DNA of 64,000 nt from Pseudomonas sp. SG20056 (GTDB taxonomy: Bacteria > Pseudomonadota > Gammaproteobacteria > Pseudomonadales > Pseudomonadaceae). Where the stretch lies: NCBI RefSeq assembly GCF_031764535.1, contig NZ_CP134499.1, forward strand, positions 4,092,001-4,156,000, in the 5' to 3' direction. The position numbers and the translations under genes were made by a program. Below the pieces are notes generated by a model, which was not told where the DNA came from, did not search any database, and saw nothing but the letters and a program-made list of their open reading frames with translations. Within the stretch, counting starts at the first letter, position 1. The number at the start of each line of letters is the position of its first letter. Of the stretch, positions 1-7,288 are shown in pieces.

Positions 1-4
1 TGCG

Positions 5-20
5 CCCTACAGATGCAAGG
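5..20. promoter_or_regulatory. Possible third copy of the CCC/GGG palindrome
   Basis: The plus strand reads CCCTACAGATGCAAGG. Its first ten bases are the exact reverse complement of bases 669-678 in the copy upstream of the microcin gene, and it matches 13 of 16 positions of that whole site. It lies about 26 bp past the stop of the candidate immunity gene. It could serve a gene beyond the window start. It also overlaps a GCGCC/GGCGC inverted repeat (2-6 and 19-23), so a small terminator hairpin is an alternative reading. Confidence 0.35.
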
Positions 21-46
21 CGCTTGATCAAGTCAAACTGAAGTCC

Positions 47-223
47 TTAGATAATTTCTCTACTCAAAAAAGCACAAACACCTGCGACTATAGCGCCTGA
101 TACTGCAAGCCAAAACCCAAGACCAGCCGCTTCCTTTGACCTAGAGAAACAGCCAAGCTTAACTGCAAAAATAGAAAGCACAACAACACCAGCACCAACT
201 ATAAACAGCGACATCGACATCAT
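47..223 (-). CDS. Candidate microcin immunity protein (58-aa, two-helix membrane protein)
   Basis: This small ORF was found by reading the minus strand directly. It starts MMSMSLFIVGAG, with a GGTGA ribosome-binding site 7 bases before the first ATG, and ends in SREII. It has two hydrophobic segments, about residues 5-22 and 35-53, separated by a short basic loop (KLGCFSRSKEAAG), so it should be a small inner-membrane protein. It begins 55 bp downstream of the microcin precursor on the same strand. Class II microcin immunity genes typically encode small membrane proteins directly beside the toxin gene. I recognise no specific family, so the role is inferred from size, topology and position. 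The second or third ATG (220 or 214) could be the real start. Confidence 0.6.
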   Translation of the reverse strand: MMSMSLFIVGAGVVVLSIFAVKLGCFSRSKEAAGLGFWLAVSGAIVAGVCAFLSREII

Positions 224-278
224 ATTTAAATCACCGTAAACAACCAGAGAAGCCCTTTAACTTGTCTCAAAACGAAAT

Positions 279-536
279 CTAATTGTAGTTAGTACCATCG
301 CAGTTAGTACCATCGTAGTTAGTACCATCTTTGAATGCATCCCCTTCAATAAGCCCATCACCAATGGCTACCCCCCCTGTATATGCCAAAGCACCAGCTG
401 CGCCCAACCCTACCAATCCGACTGGTGTTGAGACAATAGCAACAGAAAGGGCTACGCTAGCTAAACCCGCACCAACCTCACCCCAATCAGCCCCACCAGA
501 AACAACCTCCAAATCAACAAGGCTCAGCTCTCTCAT
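279..536 (-). CDS. Class II microcin-like bacteriocin precursor with double-glycine leader
   Basis: The gene encodes 85 residues. The first 15, MRELSLVDLEVVSGG, closely follow the microcin V leader pattern (MRTLTLNELDSVSGG, from memory), which is cut after GG by a peptidase-containing ABC exporter. The ~70-residue mature part begins ADWGEVGAG, is hydrophobic and rich in Gly/Ala/Val, and ends with three five-residue units (DGTNY, DGTNC, DGTNY) plus N. The ATG at 536 is preferred because GGAG lies about 6 bases upstream; an in-frame TTG at 548 overlaps that site. A 376-bp AT-rich gap lies upstream and a putative immunity gene 55 bp downstream. The peptide should be secreted and act on the inner membrane of related bacteria. 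Its sequence is not one I recognise. Confidence 0.8.
   Translation of the reverse strand: MRELSLVDLEVVSGGADWGEVGAGLASVALSVAIVSTPVGLVGLGAAGALAYTGGVAIGDGLIEGDAFKDGTNYDGTNCDGTNYN
286..330. repeat. Three 15-bp tandem repeats inside the microcin gene
   Basis: Units 286-300, 301-315 and 316-330 read (T/C)AGTTAGTACCATC(G/T), nearly identical and in frame. They encode the DGTN(Y/C) repeats at the C-terminus of the microcin. The nucleotide identity, including the third codon positions, points to recent duplication by slippage rather than selection on the protein alone. Confidence 0.9.
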
Positions 537-662
537 AACTATCTCCAATTAAAAAATAAATCCCAATACATTAACAGCACAGAAAACCAAGATCACACTT
601 CACTGCAACCCAAGCTTTAACGATGCACAATAAAATTCTGCCACATTTATACTTAAACTCCA

Positions 663-678
663 CCCTATATCTGTAGGG
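663..678. promoter_or_regulatory. Palindromic site upstream of the microcin gene
   Basis: The sequence is CCCTATATCTGTAGGG, with CCCTA/TAGGG arms. It is 126 bp upstream of the microcin ATG. With the following two bases it matches 15 of 18 positions of a second site at 2561-2578 that lies 108 bp upstream of the M16 gene start. The shared sequence, similar distance and same strand suggest an operator, possibly for the small LuxR-type HTH protein in this island. GerE-type regulators recognise sites with a TRGG core, which the arms contain. Confidence 0.5.
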
Positions 679-702
679 GGGGGGGGGGGGGGGGGGGGGG
701 GG
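676..702. repeat. 27-bp poly-G homopolymer
   Basis: There are twenty-seven consecutive G residues, poly-C on the coding strand of the microcin. They begin inside the right arm of the 663-678 palindrome, where the related site at 2561 has only five Gs. A tract of this length is prone to slippage, so it could vary the promoter region of the microcin or the activity of the site. A sequencing or assembly artefact in exact length is possible. Confidence 0.9.
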
Positions 703-912
703 ATATGCCAATAAAAACGCCCTTAACACCAAGAGCCACTTAAAAATTAAAATTACTACCCTCTAAGACCCTGAGGTGAATTGCAAATCTATATACACAG
801 AATGACCAACCTAAACATACAAAACAGCCAAACACATAATCCAACTACAGAAATTAACATACTAAAACACTTACCCTATCTCACCACACCCAACATCATC
901 ATGCGCGAATAG

Positions 913-2452
913 TTAGACGGCGCTACTCCCAAGCCCCTCTACATCAGCCAGCACTTCAACGAGGTTATCCAAACTAAAGTAACGCAGCATCACTGCATTA
1001 ACTTGCTCGACAGCTACCGCCGCGAATGCATTATTACGCTCCACCCAAGACTGCATGGTGAGGCCTTCATATAGCCGGCGCGGCAACCATGAAAGAACAC
1101 TCTGCTCCTGGGCAACGGTCAGCTGCCGCTCATGCAGAATGGTCTGCTTGGCGCAGTCCAGTTCTTGCTCGGTAATACCGCCCTCAATTAACCTTTGCAG
1201 CTCTTCCTTGATCATGCCAGCAACTCTGGGACCATCGCCCAGAGGGTAGCTGGCTTGAATCATCAGCCAACTGGCGTCATCGAAGGTGGCAATTTTCATA
1301 GAGGACTTGATGCCATAAGTAAGACCCTCCTGCTCGCGCACACATCTGCTCAAGCGAGAGACCATCTGATTACGCCCCAGCAAGTGCTCGGCTATATATA
1401 CAGGGCGGCGCTATCGACCTTCTTGCTGTTGACCTGATAGTGCAACTGACCAATGTAGACGCCGGTCTGCTCGGCATTAGCCTTGCCATGGATAGGCGCC
1501 GCTCGCCTGCCCTGGCACAACCAGCGCTTGGTACAGCCGACCGCGGGGTTCGCCAGCCAACATGTCAGGCAATGCTGCCAGCGCAATATTGGCCGGACTC
1601 GGAGGCACCTGGCAGCGGATAAGCGAGCGCCAGCCACTCGGTGCTGCCAAGTTTGAGTTGGGTGGTTACTGGTTTATCCAGCACGGGAACAGCAGGTAGC
1701 CGTTTTTTCTCGGCGCCGGCCACCACTACCAAAGGGGCAAAATGTTGCTCGATTGCGGCCGGCGTTAGCTGGCTCTCGAATTTGCCGGTAATCACGATTA
1801 CCGCATTGTCGGGGCGATAGTGCTCCCGGTAGAACGCACGCAACTGTTCCACGCCGATATTCGTCAGCCCCCCCCGCGAAACCAGCACGGGCCGGCCAAA
1901 GCCCTGCCCCGGCGTGGCGGCAGCAAACATCTGCTGCCCTAATGCACCAAGCGGATTGTCCTGGGCCAGCTCCAGCTCACGCAATACCACTTCGACTTCG
2001 GCCTGCAGGTCCGCCTGATAGAACCGCGCGTTGAACATGCGATCAGCCTCAAGTGCCAACAGATGGTGCAGCTTGTCGGCATCGGCGGCTAGGAAGGCCA
2101 TATAACGGGCGCGATCAAAACTGGTGGTAGCGTTGAACTTGATGCCACGCCGGCTAAGCCCTTCGACCAGTTGCGCCCCCGGTACCGTCACTGTGCCCTT
2201 GAATAGCAGATGCGCGGTACCACCTTGGCCTTGCGGGGCAGCAAGGGAGCCCGTGAGATAAATCATGTTGAAGGCAATAGCCGTGCTCTTGGCATCAGGC
2301 GCCAGAATCGCACGCAAACCGTTGGCCAAACGATATTCGCTCACGCCGTCTAGCTCGCCAACTCGTTCGGGCGCCCGGTTATCCGCCATGAGCGGCGTAA
2401 CTCCGCAGCACAGCAAAGCCCACGCCAGCATGAAATACCGCGTATTCAACAT
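913..2452 (-). pseudogene. Decayed M16 (insulinase/pitrilysin) family peptidase
   Basis: The N-terminal part (ATG at 2452, AGG upstream) has a signal peptide (MLNTRYFMLAWALLCCG) and M16 features such as RGIKFNATTSFDR and LRELELAQDNPLGALG. The zinc motif H-x-x-E-H is gone: the protein reads GGTAHLLFKGT where the family usually has HLLEHLLFKGT, consistent with a 12-bp deletion between two HLL repeats (near 2205). The frame then shifts near 1594, reaches a stop at 1477-1479, shifts again, hits another stop at about 1391, and resumes near 1398 with the C-terminal M16 domain (SRLSRCVREQEGLTYG). At least three frame changes make it non-functional. It lies in the microcin island and may once have acted in peptide maturation, but that is a guess. 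Confidence 0.85.
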
Positions 2453-2560
2453 AAATGACCTATAGAAATACAGATGCCAGCGGCTACCTAGATAAATATC
2501 AATTCGAGCTGGCCTATACCAAGCGACGCGCATACTAGTTGCGCATGTGATGACCGAAAA

Positions 2561-2576
2561 CCCGACATATGTAGGG
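2561..2576. promoter_or_regulatory. Palindromic site between the HTH gene and the M16 pseudogene
   Basis: The sequence is CCCGACATATGTAGGG, symmetric except for one base pair, followed by GG. It shares 15 of 18 positions with the site upstream of the microcin gene. It begins five bases beyond the stop of the luxR-type gene and 108 bp before the M16 start. On the minus strand it is followed by TTTT, so a weak terminator for the HTH gene is an alternative. Confidence 0.5.
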
Positions 2577-2581
2577 GGCAG

Positions 2582-2770
2582 CTATACCACCCCAAGTTGC
2601 TGGGCCTGCATGGCAATCAGCTGCATGCGGCTAGTGACGCCCTGCTTGCGCAGCAGCGAGGAGACATGATCGCGCACGGTAAAATCACTGATATTCAGCT
2701 CGAGCGCGATTTGTTTGTTGGTTTTCCCCATGGCCAACAGATGCAGAACTTCCCGTTCTCGCTTCGTCAT
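2582..2770 (-). CDS. Stand-alone LuxR/GerE-type HTH protein (62 aa)
   Basis: The whole protein is a GerE-type helix-turn-helix domain: MTKREREVLHLLAMGKTNKQ opens it, with SDFTVRDHVSSLLRK as recognition region. No receiver or autoinducer domain is present. An in-frame stop lies just upstream of the ATG, so it is not simply the tail of a longer open frame. GGAG lies 10 bases before the start. It lies 65 bp after the membrane-fusion gene and is probably co-transcribed with it. It is a candidate regulator of the microcin island through the CCC/GGG palindromes. It could also be the remnant of a longer regulator. Confidence 0.8.
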   Translation of the reverse strand: MTKREREVLHLLAMGKTNKQIALELNISDFTVRDHVSSLLRKQGVTSRMQLIAMQAQQLGVV

Positions 2771-2835
2771 GCTTACACCACTCCATTCTTTCTTCTAGTT
2801 ATTTGCTTCACATGTATTGATCTGGAGTGAACCCT

Positions 2836-4128
2836 TCACTCCAGCATTTTCCCCGTGACGGAATACAGCGGTTCCAACGCCCACTCGTAGAGCCTGCGCT
2901 TATCCTGTACGACATCTGCTTCCAACAGCATGCCGGCCTGCAGTAGCTGTGCATGGCCATAGACATCCATGCTTGGCGAGTCGAGCGCGACCGTGACACG
3001 ATAGAACAGCTCGCTGGGCGCCCCCACAGCCTGAATGGCGCTGACGATATGCGCAGGCAACTCCTGCGCCGCATACGGGCTTTTCGCTACATCGACCACC
3101 CGTCCACGGGCCATGCCGAACTTCTGATAGGGGTAGGCTGCGTAGCGCATCAGGACAGGCTGTCCTGGCTCAATAAAACCCGCTTGCCGTGGTGCGGCAT
3201 AAAGATGGGCAGTCAAGGTAGCGCCTTGCGGAATCAGACTGGCCAGCAATGCACCAGCTGCCACCTGCTGACCTGGCTGAACACTCAGCCCCGTCAACGT
3301 TCCAGCAAAGGGGGCGACGCTGACCAATTCAGCACGCACATCGCTTTCCGCCTGTTCCTGCCTGATCAGCGCAATTCCGTTGTCGATTTCGCTCATTTCG
3401 CTGCGATGGCGCAACTCAACATCCTGGCGTTGAGCCATCAATTCGGTACGCTCTCGCTGTAAACTGGCACGGGCACGCTGAATACTTTGTTGTTGACCTT
3501 GTAGGGTCAGTAGCTCTGCCTCAGCTTGTTGCAGTTGAGCGACAGAGATAAACCCCGCATCGACCAGCTCCTGCTGCCTCCCCAGATGGGCATTGGCCAG
3601 TTCCCCACGGCGCTCGAGCAGACGTACCTCTTCGCGGAACTGAGACAGTTCACTAGCGATGGTTGCCAGACGACTATCAAGCATGCGCAACTGCCCTGCC
3701 AGACGCTCATCCGCCAATGAGCGATTGCGCTCCAGCAAAAGCAAACGCTGGCTCAGTTGCTGCGAAATCAGCTTCTGGGTTCCCCCTGCTGCGGAAAGCC
3801 GCTCGCCAGAAAGAATGAACAACGCCTCCCCAGCCTCGACCGACCGCCCCTCGACAACCCGGACATCGCTAAGAATGCCAGGACCAGGAGCTGTCAAACG
3901 CAACATACCCCTCTCTGGCATGAGCAGACCGTTGATCGTAGCTTTGCGGGTGTAGGTGCCGAAAAAAGCAAACGTAACAACTAGAAGAACCAATACACCC
4001 GCAAGGATGGCGGCCAAGCTATAGCCCCAGGGCTGGTGAATAAGGACATTACCGAAACGCTGTGCACCTTTGGCGGCCAGCGCCTCAGGGCGAAACAGGG
4101 GGACTTCATCCGTTGAAGAGGTAGACAT
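2836..4128 (-). CDS. HlyD/CvaA-family membrane-fusion protein, microcin export
   Basis: This 430-residue protein has a short cytoplasmic N-terminus, one membrane helix (about residues 34-57), a lipoyl/barrel segment, a long coiled-coil hairpin (roughly 120-270, rich in Q/L/R/E), a second barrel half (SVQPGQQVAAGALLASLIP) and a C-terminal beta domain. This is the build of the periplasmic adaptor that links a peptidase-ABC exporter to TolC in microcin V-type secretion. The start lacks a strong ribosome-binding site. It appears to be the first gene of the island on the minus strand. The peptidase-ABC partner is not in the window. The RND-efflux adaptor alternative is unlikely given the sequence style and the neighbouring microcin. 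Confidence 0.85.
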   Translation of the reverse strand: MSTSSTDEVPLFRPEALAAKGAQRFGNVLIHQPWGYSLAAILAGVLVLLVVTFAFFGTYTRKATINGLLMPERGMLRLTAPGPGILSDVRVVEGRSVEAGEALFILSGERLSAAGGTQKLISQQLSQRLLLLERNRSLADERLAGQLRMLDSRLATIASELSQFREEVRLLERRGELANAHLGRQQELVDAGFISVAQLQQAEAELLTLQGQQQSIQRARASLQRERTELMAQRQDVELRHRSEMSEIDNGIALIRQEQAESDVRAELVSVAPFAGTLTGLSVQPGQQVAAGALLASLIPQGATLTAHLYAAPRQAGFIEPGQPVLMRYAAYPYQKFGMARGRVVDVAKSPYAAQELPAHIVSAIQAVGAPSELFYRVTVALDSPSMDVYGHAQLLQAGMLLEADVVQDKRRLYEWALEPLYSVTGKMLE

Positions 4129-4306
4129 TGGTAAAGGCTTTTTGTGAATTATCGCTATTGGAGCGCTCTACGACGCGGCGCGCACGATAATGCATCTCAA
4201 AAACAAATAGAACCTATTTATATCTTTAGGCCTGATCGAGTGATAACAAAATATGTAAAGAAAGTGTCATTCCATCGCACCCAATGCCGGCAGTTCTCAG
4301 CACTAG

Positions 4307-4966
4307 TTAGATCACCTGATCCAGCGGTACATGCAGCTTGGCGTACAGCGCCTCTACAGCCTCGCGCGCTTGCGGGGCGATATAGCCGCCCTCCAGCGTC
4401 AGCACCTGGTAGATGCCACGGCGTAGCATCTCTTGGCTGAGGTCGCCGGGGTTGCCGCGGGTGGTGCAGAGAAAGCGCACCCAGGAGGTCATGACGATCC
4501 AGCTGTTGAGGGTCAGCGCCTCGATCTGCGCTGCATCCATCAGCAGGATGCCGGCCTCGACAAAGCCCTGATAGATGTTCTGCGCCTGCCTCAGGCAGCG
4601 CTGGGCGAACAGCCGGTAGCGCTCGGCCAGGGCCGGGTCACTGTCGAGCAGGTGCTCCAGGTCACGGTGCAGAAAGCGGTAATGCCACATCGCTGCCAGC
4701 AGGGCTTCGAGGTAGAAGGTCTTGTCCTGCACCGTCAAGGCACGACCTTCAGGGCGGCGCAAAAAGGTGTCCACCTGGCTTTCATAGAGGGCAAACAGCT
4801 CGGCGATGATCGCCTGCTTGTTACGGAAGTGGTAGTACAGGTTGCCCGGTGAAATCCCCAGGTGCGCGGCGATATGGTTGGTGGTGACACTGCGCTCGCC
4901 CTGCGCATTAAACAGCGCCAGGCTTTCCTGAATGATGCGTTCGCGGGTTTTCAGTGGGACTGACAT
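4307..4966 (-). CDS. TetR-family transcriptional regulator
   Basis: The 219-residue protein has an N-terminal TetR HTH (VTTNHIAAHLGISPGNLYYH, about residues 27-46) and an all-helical ligand domain. It is divergent from the aldehyde dehydrogenase gene; the 236-bp gap holds a perfect palindrome (5108-5125) that is its likely operator. By position it should repress the dehydrogenase/small-subunit/GMC operon and respond to an alcohol, aldehyde or fatty acid. The PAO1 counterpart is, from memory, PA0367. Base composition turns GC-rich here, marking the inner edge of the AT-rich microcin island. Confidence 0.9.
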   Translation of the reverse strand: MSVPLKTRERIIQESLALFNAQGERSVTTNHIAAHLGISPGNLYYHFRNKQAIIAELFALYESQVDTFLRRPEGRALTVQDKTFYLEALLAAMWHYRFLHRDLEHLLDSDPALAERYRLFAQRCLRQAQNIYQGFVEAGILLMDAAQIEALTLNSWIVMTSWVRFLCTTRGNPGDLSQEMLRRGIYQVLTLEGGYIAPQAREAVEALYAKLHVPLDQVI

Positions 4967-5107
4967 AACGGCTCGATCTCAACTCAAAAGCCCGGCAAAG
5001 GTACACGCAGAAACAGCCGGAGTGTTACCCGCTCGGCAATTAACACGCTGCACCAACTGTTTGATCGGCTGCGTCCGTCGGCTGACCACGGCATCCTATT
5101 TGACAGA

Positions 5108-5125
5108 TTAGAGCAATTGCTCTAA
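5108..5125. promoter_or_regulatory. Perfect 18-bp palindrome, probable TetR operator
   Basis: The sequence TTAGAGCAATTGCTCTAA is a complete inverted repeat lying 142 bp from the TetR start and 77 bp from the dehydrogenase start. Such symmetric AT/GC sites of 14-20 bp in a divergent promoter region are typical TetR-family operators. Confidence 0.7.
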
Positions 5126-5202
5126 AAATCCAGCACACCTTTCCTGCAGCGGCCTCAGCCAATCTGACGCACTGCACCGCTGGAATGCCGAGGAGCAATA
5201 AC

Positions 5203-6645
5203 ATGGTCGCCGACGTCGCTTACCTTGAACAAAGCCTGCACAACAGCCAACAACAGCTCAGCCAGTTGCAGCAGAGCTTTGCCCGGCAGCGCCAGGCCTT
5301 CAAGTCCAACCCAATGCCCTCGGCCAAGCAGCGCATCCAGTGGCTCAACGCCCTGCGCGACCTGCTCAGCAACGAGCGGGAAGCACTGATTCGCGCCATC
5401 TCCCAGGATTTCAGCAACCGCAGCGCCGATGAAACCCTGCTCGCCGAACTGATGCCCAGCCTGCATGGCATCCACTACGCCACCAAGCGCATCAAGAAAT
5501 GGATGAAGCCTTCGCGGCGCAGTGTCGGCATGCAATTTATGCCGGCCTCAGCCAAGGTCATCTACCAGCCACTGGGTGTGGTTGGGGTGATCGTGCCGTG
5601 GAACTACCCGCTGTTCCTCGCCATCGGCCCACTGGTTGGCGCGCTGTCGGCCGGTAACCGGGTGATGATCAAGATGAGCGAATCGACACCGGCCACCTCG
5701 CAGCTGGTCAAGGAGCTGCTGGCCAAGGTGTTCCCGGAAGACCTGGTCAGCGTGGTCCTCGGTGAGGCGGAAGTCGGCATGGCCTTCTCCAAACTGCCGT
5801 TCGATCACCTGCTGTTCACCGGCGCCACCAGCATCGGCAAGCACGTGATGCGCGCCGCTGCCGACAACCTGACGCCGGTCACCCTGGAGCTGGGTGGCAA
5901 GTCACCGGCCATTGTCAGCGCCGACGTACCGCTGAGCGATGCCGCCGAACGTATCGCCTTCGGCAAGACCATGAACGCCGGCCAGACCTGCGTCGCCCCG
6001 GATTACGTGCTGGTACCGAAAGACCGCGTCGATAGCTTTGTCGAGGCTTACCGCAATGCAGTGCAGGGCTTCTACCCGGCGCTGGCGGACAACCCGGACT
6101 ACACCGCAATCATCAACGAACGCCAGCTGCTGCGTCTGAACAGCTACCTGCAAGATGCCGAGAGCAAAGGCGCGACCATCATTCCTCTGTATCCCGAGGC
6201 CCAGGGCCGGCGCATGCCGCAGGCTGTGCTGCTCAACGTGAGCGATGAGATGAAGGTGATGCAGGACGAGATTTTCGGCCCACTGCTGCCGATCATCCCC
6301 TACAACACACTGGAAGACGCCTTCGCCTTTATCAACGAGCGTGACCGGCCGCTGGCGCTGTACTACTTCGGCTACGACAAGACCGAGCAGCAGCGCGTGC
6401 TGCACGAGACCCACTCCGGCGGCGTGTGCCTTAACGACACCCTGCTGCATGTGGCCCAGGACGACATGCCGTTCGGCGGCGTCGGCCCGTCCGGCATGGG
6501 GCATTACCACGGTCATGAAGGCTTCCTGACTTTCAGCAAGGCCAAGGGCGTGTTTATCAAGCAGCGCTTCAACGCCGCCAAGATGATCTACCCGCCTTAC
6601 GGCAAAGCCCTGCAAAAGCTGGTGTACAAGCTGTTCGTTCGCTAA
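5203..6645 (+). CDS. NAD(P)-dependent aldehyde dehydrogenase, coniferyl-aldehyde dehydrogenase-like
   Basis: The 480-residue protein belongs to the ALDH superfamily. It has the general-base region LELGGKSPAIV, catalytic Cys263 in GQTCVAPDY, and the cofactor loop LFTGATSIGKHV. It oxidises an aldehyde to the acid. The C-terminal hydrophobic, basic tail (KLVYKLFVR) is common in the coniferyl/fatty aldehyde group and may touch the membrane. The ATG at 5203 is chosen over 5185 because GAGGAG lies seven bases upstream. It is the first gene of an operon with the Tat subunit and GMC oxidoreductase, which would supply the aldehyde. The true substrate is unknown; medium-chain or aromatic aldehydes are equally possible. 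Confidence 0.9.
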   Translation: MVADVAYLEQSLHNSQQQLSQLQQSFARQRQAFKSNPMPSAKQRIQWLNALRDLLSNEREALIRAISQDFSNRSADETLLAELMPSLHGIHYATKRIKKWMKPSRRSVGMQFMPASAKVIYQPLGVVGVIVPWNYPLFLAIGPLVGALSAGNRVMIKMSESTPATSQLVKELLAKVFPEDLVSVVLGEAEVGMAFSKLPFDHLLFTGATSIGKHVMRAAADNLTPVTLELGGKSPAIVSADVPLSDAAERIAFGKTMNAGQTCVAPDYVLVPKDRVDSFVEAYRNAVQGFYPALADNPDYTAIINERQLLRLNSYLQDAESKGATIIPLYPEAQGRRMPQAVLLNVSDEMKVMQDEIFGPLLPIIPYNTLEDAFAFINERDRPLALYYFGYDKTEQQRVLHETHSGGVCLNDTLLHVAQDDMPFGGVGPSGMGHYHGHEGFLTFSKAKGVFIKQRFNAAKMIYPPYGKALQKLVYKLFVR

Positions 6646-6699
6646 CCCCACCCTGCCCTGGCTTGCCAGGGCAACGGCCTGATCCGGTGATAACAATAA

Positions 6700-7245
6700 A
6701 TGCACAACACCACGTTTGACGCGCCGGCCCTGTCGCGGCGCAGCATGCTCAAGGTCGGCCTGCTCGGCACCGCACTGCTCGGTACGGCCGGGCTGACGGC
6801 TACCCTCAGCGGCTGTTCGGCCAGTACACCGAAAGCCGGCTTTGCCGTGATTCGCGAAACCGACCTGGCGTTTCTCCAAGCCCTGATTCCGGTGATGCTC
6901 GCCGGAGCGGTGCCCCCGGCGCAGATGTCCCAGGCCGTTAGTGGCACCATCGCCAGTCTTGATTACAGCCTCAACCACCTGTCGCCGGAGATGCTCAAGC
7001 TCACCGTGCAGCTGTTTGACGTGCTGGCCCTGCCGATCACCCGTGGCCCGCTGACCGGCGTCTGGGGCAGTTGGGAAAATGCGTCACCGGCCGATGTGCA
7101 GGCGTTTCTCGAGCGCTGGCAGAACAGCTCGATCGGCCTGCTGAAGATGGGCCACGCTTCGCTGCTGCAACTGGTGATGATGAGCTGGTATAGCCGAGCA
7201 GAGTCGTGGGCGCATTGCGGCTACCCCGGACCACCTACAGTCTGA
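6700..7245 (+). CDS. Twin-arginine signal protein, probable small subunit of the GMC dehydrogenase
   Basis: The 181-residue protein starts with a Tat signal (SRRSMLKVGLLGTALLG) running into GCS, a possible lipobox. The rest is helical and has no motif I can assign. It lies 54 bp after the aldehyde dehydrogenase and 43 bp before the GMC gene. Gluconate- and sorbitol-type dehydrogenases pair a GMC flavoprotein with a Tat-targeted small subunit that carries the flavoprotein across the membrane folded. The GMC protein here has no signal of its own, which fits that arrangement. PAO1 counterpart from memory: PA0365. Confidence 0.7.
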   Translation: MHNTTFDAPALSRRSMLKVGLLGTALLGTAGLTATLSGCSASTPKAGFAVIRETDLAFLQALIPVMLAGAVPPAQMSQAVSGTIASLDYSLNHLSPEMLKLTVQLFDVLALPITRGPLTGVWGSWENASPADVQAFLERWQNSSIGLLKMGHASLLQLVMMSWYSRAESWAHCGYPGPPTV

Positions 7246-7288
7246 TCTTGCGTCATCTCTAATAAGAATTCGCCTGAGAGCACCCTAA

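Noticed and set aside
331..552. 73-residue plus-strand frame over the microcin gene
   Set aside because: It is the antisense shadow of the microcin precursor; low complexity (P/A/T rich) and no ribosome-binding site.
789..860. 23-residue hydrophobic minus-strand peptide (MLISVVGLCVWLF...)
   Set aside because: It is too short, has no clear ribosome-binding site and lies in AT-rich spacer where chance frames are common.
5902..6978. 358-residue minus-strand frame opposite the aldehyde dehydrogenase
   Set aside because: It crosses from one real gene into the next on the other strand and resembles no protein.
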